Shown in pieces: positions 16,142 to 24,695 of a DNA stretch of 44,573 bases (its first letter is position 1; each line of letters begins with the position of its first letter). The DNA comes from Desulfobacca sp. (GTDB lineage Bacteria; Desulfobacterota; Desulfobaccia; Desulfobaccales; Desulfobaccaceae). The position numbers and the translations under genes were made by a program. The DNA is taken from assembly GCA_028695935.1 (NCBI GenBank), contig JAQVHY010000008.1, positions 1-44,573 on the forward strand, given 5' to 3'. The notes below the pieces were generated by a model. That model saw only the letters and a list, made by a program, of their open reading frames with translations. It made no database searches and was not told the DNA's origin.

Positions 16142-17815
16142 GTGGATAAACGGTTGATTATTAAGAAGGGACACGTCTCCCCAATGGGGGCTGTGCTCCT
16201 GCTGCTGGCCCTGGCCGCGGGCCTGTTGTTTTTCCGGCTGGGGGTGCCGGGATTAATGGACCCGGATGAGGGCCGGTATGCCGAAATTGCCCGGGAGATG
16301 TGGGTCAGCGCGGATTGGATTACTCCGCATCTTAATCAGGTAAAATACCTGGAGAAACCGCCGCTGGTGTACTGGCTGACCAGCTTAAGTCTGGCCGCCC
16401 TGGGAAAGACCGAAACCGCGGCCCGACTGGTCCCGGCCTTATGCGCCCTGGGAGGGACACTGGCAGTATACGGTTTCGGTCGGGTGATGTTCAACCCCCA
16501 GGCCGCGCTAATGGCCGCGGCGGTGCTGCTTACCTCGGTAGGCTATGTGATTATGGGGCGTCTCCTGACCCTGGACATGCCGCTCACCTGCTTTCTGACC
16601 TTAGGGGTAGGTCTGGCCTATCTGGCGCTCAGCCGCGACCGCCGCGCCTATCTACCCTGGGCCTACCTGAGCTTGGCGCTCGCCCTCCTAACCAAAGGAC
16701 TGGTAGCCCTGGTTTTGCCGGGGCTAATTTTTGGGGCCTGGGCCTTAGCACGGCGGGATTGGCAGATTCTGTTAAGACTTTGGGATTTCCGGGGGTCGCT
16801 GATCCTGCTACTGGTGGGCCTGCCCTGGTTTGTGCTGGTCAGCATCGATAACCCCGAATTCCTAAAATACTTCTTCTTCCAGGAGCATGTGGAGCGTTAC
16901 CTGACTTCCTATAGCCATCATGGGGAGCCGGGGTATTATTTTGTCGGTATCCTGACCGTAGGACTGTTACCCTGGACTTTTCTCTTGCCCTGGGGGCTAG
17001 GGCAGGGGTTAAGCCCGAAAAGCCCGATTGACCGGCAAGATACCTTATTCCTGGGGCTCTGGGCCGGGGTAGTGTTGCTCTTTTTTTCGCTGTCCCGGGC
17101 CAAGTTAGCCCCTTATATCTTACCGGCGCTACCCCCCCTGGCTCTGCTCCTGGGTAGGGCGGTAGATGGGGGGGGGCAGGGGCCAGGTCTGGGTTTAAAT
17201 TCCCGCGGGATAAATTGGAGTCTGCTGCTCTGGCTGGGGTTGGGGCTGGCAATGGTATTGATTTTTCTAGCCCTAATGGCTTCCTGGAGCCAAAAATTAA
17301 GCAAGCTGGATTTTTTATCTCCTTATCCGCTGATCGGTCTGATCATTCTGGCAGTCACACCGGCCCTGACTCTGGCCTGCCGGGGTTGGCCCAGAGCTCG
17401 CTGGGTTATGTTGCTGATCGGCGCGGTGGCCCTGAACAGCACGGTAATTTTAGGGATGGAGCGGGTAGCGGGCCAGCGCTCGGGTCGGGCGCTGGCCCAG
17501 GTGATCAATGCGAATTGGCAGCCGGGAGAAGCCTTGATCGGCTATCGGGTCTACTTACAGAGCTTGGAATTTTACACCGGCCAGGATTTTTTCCTCTATA
17601 ATATAAAGGGTGAACTTAAATTTGGCAGTCAACACACCCCAGGCGTTGATCTGTTTCTGGAACAACCAGCAGCCCTTCGGAAACTGGTGCAGCAGCGGCC
17701 CCGGGTTTATCTGCTGGTGCAAGATGAGGATTGGCCAGAGGTGCAAAATCTCTTCCCCCAACAATTTCAGGTCTTGAGCGTCTGGCGCAAAGGCCTGTTG
17801 GTTGCCAACCAGTGA
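16142..17815 (+). CDS. ArnT/PMT-like integral membrane glycosyltransferase (GT-C fold)
   Basis: The 557-residue protein has about 11-13 hydrophobic helices and the N-terminal periplasmic-loop motif DPDEGRYAEIAREMWVSADW, followed by PHLNQVKYLEKPPLVYW, as in ArnT and related polyprenyl-phosphate-dependent glycosyltransferases. ArnT moves aminoarabinose to lipid A; other relatives use other sugars, so the exact donor is open. The C-terminal third forms a soluble periplasmic domain. The start is GTG 16142 with no good ribosome binding site; ATG 16184 is an alternative. Its stop overlaps the LptF-like gene by four bases (GTGA), supporting an envelope or LPS role. Confidence 0.85.
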   Translation: MDKRLIIKKGHVSPMGAVLLLLALAAGLLFFRLGVPGLMDPDEGRYAEIAREMWVSADWITPHLNQVKYLEKPPLVYWLTSLSLAALGKTETAARLVPALCALGGTLAVYGFGRVMFNPQAALMAAAVLLTSVGYVIMGRLLTLDMPLTCFLTLGVGLAYLALSRDRRAYLPWAYLSLALALLTKGLVALVLPGLIFGAWALARRDWQILLRLWDFRGSLILLLVGLPWFVLVSIDNPEFLKYFFFQEHVERYLTSYSHHGEPGYYFVGILTVGLLPWTFLLPWGLGQGLSPKSPIDRQDTLFLGLWAGVVLLFFSLSRAKLAPYILPALPPLALLLGRAVDGGGQGPGLGLNSRGINWSLLLWLGLGLAMVLIFLALMASWSQKLSKLDFLSPYPLIGLIILAVTPALTLACRGWPRARWVMLLIGAVALNSTVILGMERVAGQRSGRALAQVINANWQPGEALIGYRVYLQSLEFYTGQDFFLYNIKGELKFGSQHTPGVDLFLEQPAALRKLVQQRPRVYLLVQDEDWPEVQNLFPQQFQVLSVWRKGLLVANQ

Positions 17816-18963
17816 AATTATCCCTACCCCAAAGTTGGCCAAGGCCGCGGCTCTGGATTATCCACCGCTATTTATTACAAGAATACCTGGGTCCCTTTGT
17901 GGTCAGTCTTTTGGTGTTCACGCTGATTCTGTTCATGGGCCGGATCATGCGGATCATGGAAATGATCATTGTCAAAGGGGTGGGCCTGGCGGATATTTGC
18001 CGATTTTGTTTTTTCATCATGCCTTACCTATTAGTATTTACGCTGCCCATGGCCGCGATGGTGGCGGTGCTGTTAGTTTTTTTACGGCTTTCCGCGGATC
18101 GCGAGATCATGGCCTTGAAAACCGCCGGGGTCAGCGTTACCCAGTTGGTCCCTTCAGTCCTGGGTTTTGCCGTGACTACTGCCTTACTGTGCCTGATCTT
18201 ATCGCTTTTTGCCAGTCCTTGGGGCAACCGGTCCATGCGCCAGTTGTTGCTTGACGTCACCAAACGCCGTGCCGACCTGGGGATTCGAGAGCAGGTGTTT
18301 AATACCGACTTCCCGCAATTGATGGTCTTTGTCAATCAGGTTAGGTCCCAGGGCGAGATCCTGGAAGGTATTTTTATCTCTGATGAACGTGACCCAGGGT
18401 TGCCAAACACCATTGTCGCCCCTCATGGTCGTTTTTATTTTGACTACCAGAGCCAGCGGCTGATGCTGGAACTGTTCAATGGGCGAGTCATTCGGGTCAG
18501 CCAGGATTTGAATAATCTTCATGCCGTGGAATTTGAGAGCTACCAGATCCCGTTGGAGCTTTTTCAGTTGGCTGCCGATCGACATCTCTCCGAGGATGAA
18601 ATGTATCCCACCGAGTTACGCCAGGCCCTGGCCCAACAGAAACCAGGAACCCTGGAATATAATCGCCTCATTATCGAATTGGGTCGGCGTTTCTCCCTAC
18701 CTGTTGGCGGATTTCTGCTGGTGCTGATGGCTTTTCCTTTAGGGATTTCTACCCGGGGCGGCGGCCGTTCCTTAGGGTTGATCATCGGTCTGATCAGTTT
18801 TGTGCTTTATTATCTTTTGCTTACCACTTCCTGGCGTCTGGGGCTGAACGAAACGGTGCCGCCGGCCTGGGCCCCCTGGTTGCCTAATTTGCTGTTTGGT
18901 TTCCTGGCCGGTTATCTGTGGTTTCGCTGTACCCGAGATCTAGCGTTTTCTGTTAATAACTAA
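17812..18963 (+). CDS. lptF: LPS export permease LptF/LptG family
   Basis: LptF and LptG form the membrane part of the LptB2FG transporter, which extracts LPS from the inner membrane. The GTG start at 17812 overlaps the upstream stop as GTGA. The 383-residue product begins with the YjgP/YjgQ signature IIHRYLLQEYLGPFVVSLLV and has three N-terminal helices. A periplasmic jellyroll region follows (about residues 125-260, including GIFISDERDP and IVAPHGRFYFD), then three C-terminal helices with RFSLPVGGFLLVLMAFPLGI. Its N-terminal arrangement suits LptF better than LptG. No partner gene is adjacent; def follows after a promoter. Confidence 0.9.
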   Translation: MKLSLPQSWPRPRLWIIHRYLLQEYLGPFVVSLLVFTLILFMGRIMRIMEMIIVKGVGLADICRFCFFIMPYLLVFTLPMAAMVAVLLVFLRLSADREIMALKTAGVSVTQLVPSVLGFAVTTALLCLILSLFASPWGNRSMRQLLLDVTKRRADLGIREQVFNTDFPQLMVFVNQVRSQGEILEGIFISDERDPGLPNTIVAPHGRFYFDYQSQRLMLELFNGRVIRVSQDLNNLHAVEFESYQIPLELFQLAADRHLSEDEMYPTELRQALAQQKPGTLEYNRLIIELGRRFSLPVGGFLLVLMAFPLGISTRGGGRSLGLIIGLISFVLYYLLLTTSWRLGLNETVPPAWAPWLPNLLFGFLAGYLWFRCTRDLAFSVNN

Positions 18964-19095
18964 AATGGCCTTATGATCTGCACTCTTACTCGTTTACCTT
19001 AGTCGGCCTAATTTTAGGTCAGGCTCATTGAGCAGCCGGGCCATGACCAGCTCTTCTCGAAGTAATTGATTTTTTAACGTAAAATTAACCTAAGG

Positions 19096-19124
19096 TTGAA
19101 CTAGCAGCAATAATGTTTTAAAAT
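19096..19124 (+). promoter_or_regulatory. Sigma-70-type promoter for def-fmt-DUF116-rsmB
   Basis: TTGAAC (19096-19101), 17 bp and TAAAAT (19119-19124) lie about 68 bp upstream of def. A weak hairpin, CCCGA/TCGGG, follows within the leader. Confidence 0.6.
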
Positions 19125-19192
19125 AAATAATATATCCAAAACTTATTGAAACCCGAGAACTGTCGGGCTTTGGTCGAGGCAAATGTTAAGCT

Positions 19193-19696
19193 ATGGCTAT
19201 TTTACCAATTCTTAAGTATCCTGATCCGGTATTGAAACAACCGTCCGTACCCGTAGAAGAAATTAACGATGAAGTCCAAAAGCTAATAGATGATATGACC
19301 GAAACCATGTATCAGGCCCCTGGCATTGGTTTGGCCGCCAATCAGGTGGGTGCCTTGCATCGGGTAATCGTTTTTGATGTTTCTCCGCCTGAGGAGAGAC
19401 CCAAACCGGTGGTTATTGTAAACCCGAAGATTATTGCCGCGGAAGGCGAAGTCAAATATACTGAGGCTTGCCTATCGGTAGGCGATTTCAGTTCCGAGGT
19501 GCGTCGCAAGGCCCGGGTTACGGTATCGGGTCTGGATCGCCAAGGTCATCCCCTGGAAATCGAGGGCGAGGGTCTGTTGGCCATAGTGCTGCAGCACGAG
19601 ATCGACCATCTCGATGGGCGGTTGTTTATCGATCGTATCAGCCGCCTGAAACGTGGTCTTTATATGCGACAGATTCAGAAGCAGATGAAAAAATGA
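19193..19696 (+). CDS. def: Peptide deformylase
   Basis: The enzyme removes the formyl group from the initiator methionine of new proteins, using a bound metal. The 167-residue product has motif 1 GIGLAANQVG, motif 2 with ligand Cys93, and motif 3 HEIDH with His135, Glu136 and His139. Motif 2 reads EACLS, where most deformylases have EGCLS (Ala92 in place of Gly). All catalytic and metal-binding residues are kept, so activity is expected. There is no clear ribosome binding site at the ATG. The stop overlaps fmt as ATGA, the classical pairing of the deformylase and formyltransferase. Confidence 0.95.
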   Translation: MAILPILKYPDPVLKQPSVPVEEINDEVQKLIDDMTETMYQAPGIGLAANQVGALHRVIVFDVSPPEERPKPVVIVNPKIIAAEGEVKYTEACLSVGDFSSEVRRKARVTVSGLDRQGHPLEIEGEGLLAIVLQHEIDHLDGRLFIDRISRLKRGLYMRQIQKQMKK

Positions 19697-20637
19697 TCGG
19701 TCGCCCTTGGCGTCTGATCTTTATGGGGACTCCGGAGTTTGCCCGGCCCAGTCTAGAGGCCTTGCGGGACGCTGGGCAGGAGATCCTGGCCGTAGTCACC
19801 CAGCCGGACCGGCGTTATGGTCGGGGGCAAAAATTTGCTTCTCCGTTGATTAAGGAAGTGGCGTTAGCGGCAAATCTGCCGGTCCTGCAGCCGCCCAACT
19901 TGCGACCCCCCGAGGTCATTAAGACCCTGGCAGAGTTTGAACCCGAGTTGCTCGTGGTAGTGGCTTTTGGCCAGCTTTTACCCGCGGCCGTATTGGCCAT
20001 TCCGTCGGTGGGGGCTTTAAATGTCCATGCTTCTCTGCTCCCCCGGCACCGGGGCGCGGCTCCGATCAATTGGGCGGTGATCCAGGGCGATAAGGTCACG
20101 GGGGTAACCATCATGTGGCTGGATACCGGGCTGGATACCGGGCCGATTTTTTTAAGCGAAGCAGTGGAGATTTCTGAAGAGGATACCGCCGGGACTCTGG
20201 CTGCCCGATTAGCTCCCTTAGGGGCGAGGCTGTTGCTGCAAGCGCTGGATAAGCTCCGCCAAGGGGAAATAGTCCGGCAACCGCAACCTACGGTGGGCGT
20301 CAGTTGGGCACCGCCGCTGACCAGAGAGATGCAGCGACTGGATTTTAACCAGCCCGCGCCCGAGGTGGCGCGCTGGGTGCGGGGTCTGGATCCTCGTCCA
20401 GGAGCCTTTACATATTATCAGGGCAAGAAACTGAAGGTTTTTCAGGCCCGGGTCAGTCAGGAGCAAGGCAAGGCCGCGCCATCCGGACTGATACTGCAAG
20501 TCACTAGCCAGGGAGCCGAAGTGGCCTGCGGTCAGGGGAGGGTCTGGGTGCCAGAAGTCCAGTTGGCTGGGTCTAAACGCATGTCAGCCCAGGATTTTGG
20601 GCGCGGACATCCTTTGGTGCATCAACGGTTGGGTTAA
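19693..20637 (+). CDS. fmt: Methionyl-tRNA formyltransferase
   Basis: Fmt formylates Met-tRNA for translation initiation, using 10-formyltetrahydrofolate. The start is ATG 19693 in the ATGA overlap with def; a much longer upstream frame is a shadow of def. The 314-residue product has normal length. It begins with RLIFMGTPEFARPSLEAL and holds the formyl-transfer motif SLLPRHRGAAPINWA, then GDKVTGVTIMWLDTGLDTGP. The C-terminal tRNA-binding domain begins near LTREMQRLDF. Its neighbours are the usual ones. Confidence 0.97.
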   Translation: MIGRPWRLIFMGTPEFARPSLEALRDAGQEILAVVTQPDRRYGRGQKFASPLIKEVALAANLPVLQPPNLRPPEVIKTLAEFEPELLVVVAFGQLLPAAVLAIPSVGALNVHASLLPRHRGAAPINWAVIQGDKVTGVTIMWLDTGLDTGPIFLSEAVEISEEDTAGTLAARLAPLGARLLLQALDKLRQGEIVRQPQPTVGVSWAPPLTREMQRLDFNQPAPEVARWVRGLDPRPGAFTYYQGKKLKVFQARVSQEQGKAAPSGLILQVTSQGAEVACGQGRVWVPEVQLAGSKRMSAQDFGRGHPLVHQRLG

Positions 20638-20669
20638 GAGGTTGTTGATATCAAACTGACGAGGGGGGG

Positions 20670-21551
20670 ATGAGCAACCAATCGCCGGAGCAGTCCCCAT
20701 CGATCATTCTTGATGGCGGCAATTCTATCCGTCCGCAAAAACGAATATTTATCGGGCTGTTAATCGCGACCTGCTGCCTCCTGGCGATTCTGCTGGGAGT
20801 CTTGTGGTATGTCCCCTATGTTGGTCTGACCAACATCCATCCCGATTTACCGTTGATTTTGGGGATGTTTTTTGGCCTGCTGTCCCTGGTTGCGGTGGGA
20901 GGCGTTTTATTCCTTATCCTGACCATTCTGCTCGGTCGAGATCTGTTTTTTTCCAAGCGGTTGCGGGGCATTGTGGTCAAGATCATATTTCCCCTGATGG
21001 TGCTGGTGGGAAAGATCTTTGGGGTCAGTAAAGTTAAGGTCCAGCGCTCTTTTATCGAAATTAACAACAATCTCGTTCTGGCCCAACATCTGCACGCCAC
21101 GCCCGATAAACTGTTGCTGCTGATGCCTCATTGTTTGCAATTTCATGAGTGTCCGGTAAGGATTACCGGCAACGTGGTCAACTGTAAACGCTGTGGTAAA
21201 TGTCATATCAAAGGTTTGGTGGAAATTTCCGAAAAATATCACGTGGGATTGGCAGTGGCGACCGGGGGCACGTTGGCTCGCCGCATCGTTATTGAAAAGC
21301 GGCCCCAGGTAATTATTGCCGTGGCCTGCGAACGGGATCTTACCAGCGGTATCCAGGATTCCTATCCCCTGCCGGTTTATGGGATTACCAATAAACGCCC
21401 CCATGGACCTTGTTATGACACTCAGGTTGATCTGGACAGAGTCGAAGAAGCAGTAAAAGTCTTTTTAAACGTCCAACCTGAGGCTCAACCGGAAGCTCAA
21501 CCAGTGGCTGCACCCGCCTCGGAAGCGAGGTGGCAAAGTCAGACTCATTGA
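20670..21551 (+). CDS. DUF116 family membrane protein with Cys clusters
   Basis: This 293-residue protein has N-terminal membrane helices (about residues 26-50 and 60-90) and a cytoplasmic DUF116 domain. Cysteines at 155, 161, 172, 175, 178, 220 and 248 include CKRCGKC, a pattern fit for an Fe-S cluster or zinc. The function of DUF116 is not established. The gene is repeatedly seen beside fmt and rsmB in deltaproteobacteria and Firmicutes, which hints at a link to RNA modification or folate chemistry, unproven. The C-terminus has a short Pro-Glu-Ala-Gln repeat (QPEAQPEAQP). The ATG follows a GAGGGGGGG run. Confidence 0.82.
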   Translation: MSNQSPEQSPSIILDGGNSIRPQKRIFIGLLIATCCLLAILLGVLWYVPYVGLTNIHPDLPLILGMFFGLLSLVAVGGVLFLILTILLGRDLFFSKRLRGIVVKIIFPLMVLVGKIFGVSKVKVQRSFIEINNNLVLAQHLHATPDKLLLLMPHCLQFHECPVRITGNVVNCKRCGKCHIKGLVEISEKYHVGLAVATGGTLARRIVIEKRPQVIIAVACERDLTSGIQDSYPLPVYGITNKRPHGPCYDTQVDLDRVEEAVKVFLNVQPEAQPEAQPVAAPASEARWQSQTH

Positions 21552-21576
21552 TTCCCCCCGGGCCCTGGCTCTGAAG

Positions 21577-22905
21577 GTGCTGGAGAGCGCGGCCCCACGC
21601 CGCCGTTCCCCTGAGAGTCTGATCCACCAAATTTTAGAGCAGCAATCTTCCCTGTCACGGCCGGACCGTGCCTTATTATTGGAACTGGTCCAGGGCGTCC
21701 TGCGCTGGCAGTTGCGCCTCGATTACGTTATCAGCCAGGTATCACGACTACCCCTGAAAAAGCTACATCCCCTGGTCTTAAATCTGCTGCGCTTAACCAC
21801 CTACCAGTTGCTGTTTTTGGAGCGCATCCCGGCGCCCGCGGCGGTCAATGAAGCCATCCGACTGGCCAAGCGGCGACATCTGCCCCCGGCGCTGATAGCT
21901 TTTTTAAACGCCACCTTAAGACGACTGGCCGAGATCGGCCGCGGCATCCCTTTGCCGGAGCCGTCTGCCGATCCGGTCTTAGCGCTGGCGGTGGCTACCT
22001 CCCACCCCCCCTGGCTGGCCGCCCGCTGGCTCACGCGGTTGGGGGAGGCCGGGGCCGGTCAACGTTGCCAGGCCAATAACCGCATCCCGCCGCTCACCAT
22101 ACGAGTTAATACCACCAAGATCAGCCCATCCCGGTTGCAGCGGGTACTGGCTCAGGAAGGGGTGGACGCTCAGCCATGCCGATTTTCTCCTCTCGGTCTA
22201 ACCATCCAGGCCCTGAAGCAGCCCCCGATGAGCCTGGAGTCCTATAACCAGGGTTTATGGCTGTTCCAGGATGAGGCGGCCCAACTGGTTACCTACCTGA
22301 TCCAGGTGGAGCCGGGGCAACGGGTGCTGGAGATCGCCGCCGGCCGGGGAGGCAAGAGCAGCCAGCTAGCCTCTCTACTAGGGTCCAAGGGAAATCTGAC
22401 CGTCCTGGATTTAAGCCACTGGCGCTTGGTGGAACTGCGTCGGCTTCTGGCCCGCATGGGGCTAATAGAACCCCGCGCCCTGGTCGTGGATGCCACCCGG
22501 CCTTTACCGATCCGAGCTTCCCCTGGTTTTGAGCGCATACTGATTGATGTCCCATGCTCGGGTCTGGGCACCATCCGGCGGCACCCGGAATTACGGTGGT
22601 GGCGGTCCGAAGCTGATTTTCCCCGCTATGCCGCCCGCCAGTTGACCATGCTGCGGCAGGCCGCGCCTTTTCTGCGGCCCGGCGGTCTGCTGCTTTACAT
22701 TACCTGTTCCACCGAACCAGAGGAAAACGAAGACGTGGTAGAGGCTTTTTTAACGGCTGAACCTCAATTTCGCCTTCACCATGATCCTACCGCCCTGCCG
22801 GAGGCCGCCCGTCACCTGCTGGAACCCTCCGGATACTTCCGGAGCCTGCCAGAGCGGGACGACCTGGACGGCTTCTTTGCCGCGGCGCTGATCCGCAAAT
22901 TTTAA
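21577..22905 (+). CDS. rsmB: 16S rRNA m5C967 methyltransferase RsmB
   Basis: RsmB methylates C967 of 16S rRNA using S-adenosylmethionine. The product has an N-terminal NusB-like RNA-binding domain (about residues 1-140) and a Rossmann methyltransferase domain. That domain has VLEIAAGRGGKSSQLASLLG, the DVPCSGLGTIRRHPELRW motif with Cys327 and the catalytic TCSTEPEENEDV motif with Cys377. The annotated start is GTG 21577, but it has no ribosome binding site and trims the usual N-terminus. The in-frame sequence DSPRALALK just upstream looks like coding sequence, and the only candidate start there is ATT 21547, overlapping the DUF116 stop. Confidence 0.94.
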   Translation: MLESAAPRRRSPESLIHQILEQQSSLSRPDRALLLELVQGVLRWQLRLDYVISQVSRLPLKKLHPLVLNLLRLTTYQLLFLERIPAPAAVNEAIRLAKRRHLPPALIAFLNATLRRLAEIGRGIPLPEPSADPVLALAVATSHPPWLAARWLTRLGEAGAGQRCQANNRIPPLTIRVNTTKISPSRLQRVLAQEGVDAQPCRFSPLGLTIQALKQPPMSLESYNQGLWLFQDEAAQLVTYLIQVEPGQRVLEIAAGRGGKSSQLASLLGSKGNLTVLDLSHWRLVELRRLLARMGLIEPRALVVDATRPLPIRASPGFERILIDVPCSGLGTIRRHPELRWWRSEADFPRYAARQLTMLRQAAPFLRPGGLLLYITCSTEPEENEDVVEAFLTAEPQFRLHHDPTALPEAARHLLEPSGYFRSLPERDDLDGFFAAALIRKF

Positions 22906-22941
22906 CCATTCCTAAACCTTGATTTTTAACCAATAAATATT

Positions 22942-22957
22942 ATCGTTTAATAACGAT
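22942..22957. promoter_or_regulatory. Inverted repeat upstream of msrAB
   Basis: The palindrome ATCGTT-TAAT-AACGAT is perfect over 6-bp arms. It lies about 65 bp before the preferred msrAB start in an AT-rich region and may be an operator; there is no T-run to make it a terminator. Confidence 0.3.
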
Positions 22958-23022
22958 GTGTGATCAGGGTAAGCGTGAGGATAGCTTTTCCTTCGGTCCC
23001 CAAGATAAGCCAGGGGGGGGTT

Positions 23023-24144
23023 GTGCTAATCAGGCAAATTATCGTAATGCTATTATGCTTAGGGGTATGTGCCCCAGAAGCTTATAGTTTTCAGAAATGC
23101 CCTCCCGACCAGCTAACACGAGGTGAGAAGATGACTTCCCAATCCGAGCATCTGGCGACCTTTGCCGGCGGCTGCTTCTGGTGTTTAGAGGCTGACTTTA
23201 AGAAAGTTGATGGAGTGCAGGCAGTGACTTCCGGCTATACCGGCGGTAACCGGGAGAACCCTACCTATGAGGAGGTTGTAACCGGAAGCACGGGGCATGT
23301 TGAAGCCATCCAGGTGCGCTACGATCCGGGAAAAATCTCCTATCAAGAATTATTAGAGATCTTCTGGCGGCATATCGATCCTACTGACCCGGGTGGTCAA
23401 TTCGTGGATCGCGGGGCGCAATATCGCACGGCCATTTTTTACCATGATGCGGAGCAACGGCGCCTGGCGGAGGAGTCGAAACAGGCCCTGGCCCGGTCCG
23501 GCCGGTTTTCGCAGCCGATTGTCACCGAAATTGTCGAATTTACCAGATTTTATCCGGCCGAAGCCTACCATCAGGATTATCATCAAACCCAGCCGCAGCG
23601 TTACCAATATTACCGCCAGCACTCGGGGCGTGATCAGTTCCTGCAAAAGGTTTGGGGTCCGACGGAAAAACCGGGGATTAAACAGGCGGGTAATCCAGCC
23701 TACACTAGACCAAGCGATGACGTTCTGCGTCAGCGGCTGACTCCCTTACAATATCAGGTGACCCAGCAGGAGGGCACGGAACCGCCCTTTCAGAATGAAT
23801 TTTGGGATAATAAGCGACCGGGTATCTATGTAGATGTGGTTTCCGGCGAACCGCTCTTCAGTTCTCTGGACAAATTTGATTCGGGGACCGGCTGGCCCAG
23901 TTTTACCAAGCCCTTGGAGCCGGAAAACATCATGGAGAAGTCTGACCGGCGTCTATTGCCGGTCCGCACCGAAGTGCGCAGCAAACATGGGGATTCCCAT
24001 TTAGGTCATGTCTTTCCCGACGGGCCGCCGCCTACCGGAAGGAGATATTGCATCAATTCGGCCGCGCTGCGCTTCATTCCTCAAGAGGAATTGGAAAAGG
24101 CGGGCTATGGGAAGTATCGGAGTCTGTTCCCGGACCAGGAATGA
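23023..24144 (+). CDS. msrAB: Peptide methionine sulfoxide reductase MsrA-MsrB fusion, exported
   Basis: The fusion repairs both S- and R-methionine sulfoxide. MsrA has GCFWC with catalytic Cys51. The MsrB half shows [19 protein letters not shown] and the catalytic [11 protein letters not shown] with Cys343. The CxxC zinc pairs of most MsrB proteins are absent (YVDVVSGEP replaces the usual Cys-containing segment), so this is a zinc-free form. From GTG 23023, behind a run of G, the protein begins with a signal-like hydrophobic segment ([20 protein letters not shown]), suggesting periplasmic repair. A second start, ATG 23131 with AGGTG at five bases, would give a cytoplasmic form. A GTG at 22960 is also open. 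Confidence 0.93.
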   Translation: MLIRQIIVMLLCLGVCAPEAYSFQKCPPDQLTRGEKMTSQSEHLATFAGGCFWCLEADFKKVDGVQAVTSGYTGGNRENPTYEEVVTGSTGHVEAIQVRYDPGKISYQELLEIFWRHIDPTDPGGQFVDRGAQYRTAIFYHDAEQRRLAEESKQALARSGRFSQPIVTEIVEFTRFYPAEAYHQDYHQTQPQRYQYYRQHSGRDQFLQKVWGPTEKPGIKQAGNPAYTRPSDDVLRQRLTPLQYQVTQQEGTEPPFQNEFWDNKRPGIYVDVVSGEPLFSSLDKFDSGTGWPSFTKPLEPENIMEKSDRRLLPVRTEVRSKHGDSHLGHVFPDGPPPTGRRYCINSAALRFIPQEELEKAGYGKYRSLFPDQE

Positions 24145-24243
24145 ACCCACTTAAAAACATCTGGTCCTATGCCGTAATCGGTTAAAATACAGGTAGTTCA
24201 AATTCTTGGATATAAAATACTTGTAGAACAGTTGGAGGTAACT

Positions 24244-24630
24244 ATGGAGTTGAAAGAATATTTTGATAATGCGGCGGGCCATGGGATTTTGGCCACTGCC
24301 GACGCTGAGGGGCGGGTAAATCTGGCCATGTTTGCCAAACCACATATCATGGACGACCAAACCATTGCCTTCATTATGCCGCATCGCCTGACCCTTAGTA
24401 ACTTGCAGGCCAATCCTCATGCCGCCTATCTATTCATGGAAAACGGTCCGGGATATAAGGGGAAAAGATTGCATCTGACCAAGATCCGCGAAGAGCAAGA
24501 CAGCGATTTGCTCTATTCCTTGCGCCGGCGGAGTCCTAGCCCAGCCCGTGATCAGGACGGCCCCCGCTTCCTGGTCTTTTTCCAGGTTGACAAGATCCTA
24601 CCGCTGATCGGTCCCGGTCTGGAAATTTGA
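24244..24630 (+). CDS. Pyridoxamine 5'-phosphate oxidase-related flavin-binding protein
   Basis: The start is ATG 24244 because GGAGGT stands four bases before it. The 128-residue product has the split-barrel flavin-binding pattern of the PNPOx-like family: GHGILATADAEGRVNLAMFA near the start, IAFIMPHRLTLSNLQANPHA in the middle, and YLFMENGPGYKGKRLHLTKI. The substrate is unknown; members bind FMN, F420 or heme and reduce small molecules. It is an isolated gene after msrAB and converges with the M24 peptidase. No terminator is clear in the 65-bp gap. Confidence 0.75.
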   Translation: MELKEYFDNAAGHGILATADAEGRVNLAMFAKPHIMDDQTIAFIMPHRLTLSNLQANPHAAYLFMENGPGYKGKRLHLTKIREEQDSDLLYSLRRRSPSPARDQDGPRFLVFFQVDKILPLIGPGLEI

Positions 24631-24695
24631 GCCAATTTAGGTAAAATTAGCAGGTTCACCAGGCTTACCAATTAACCTGAGCGTCATGGTCCTGC

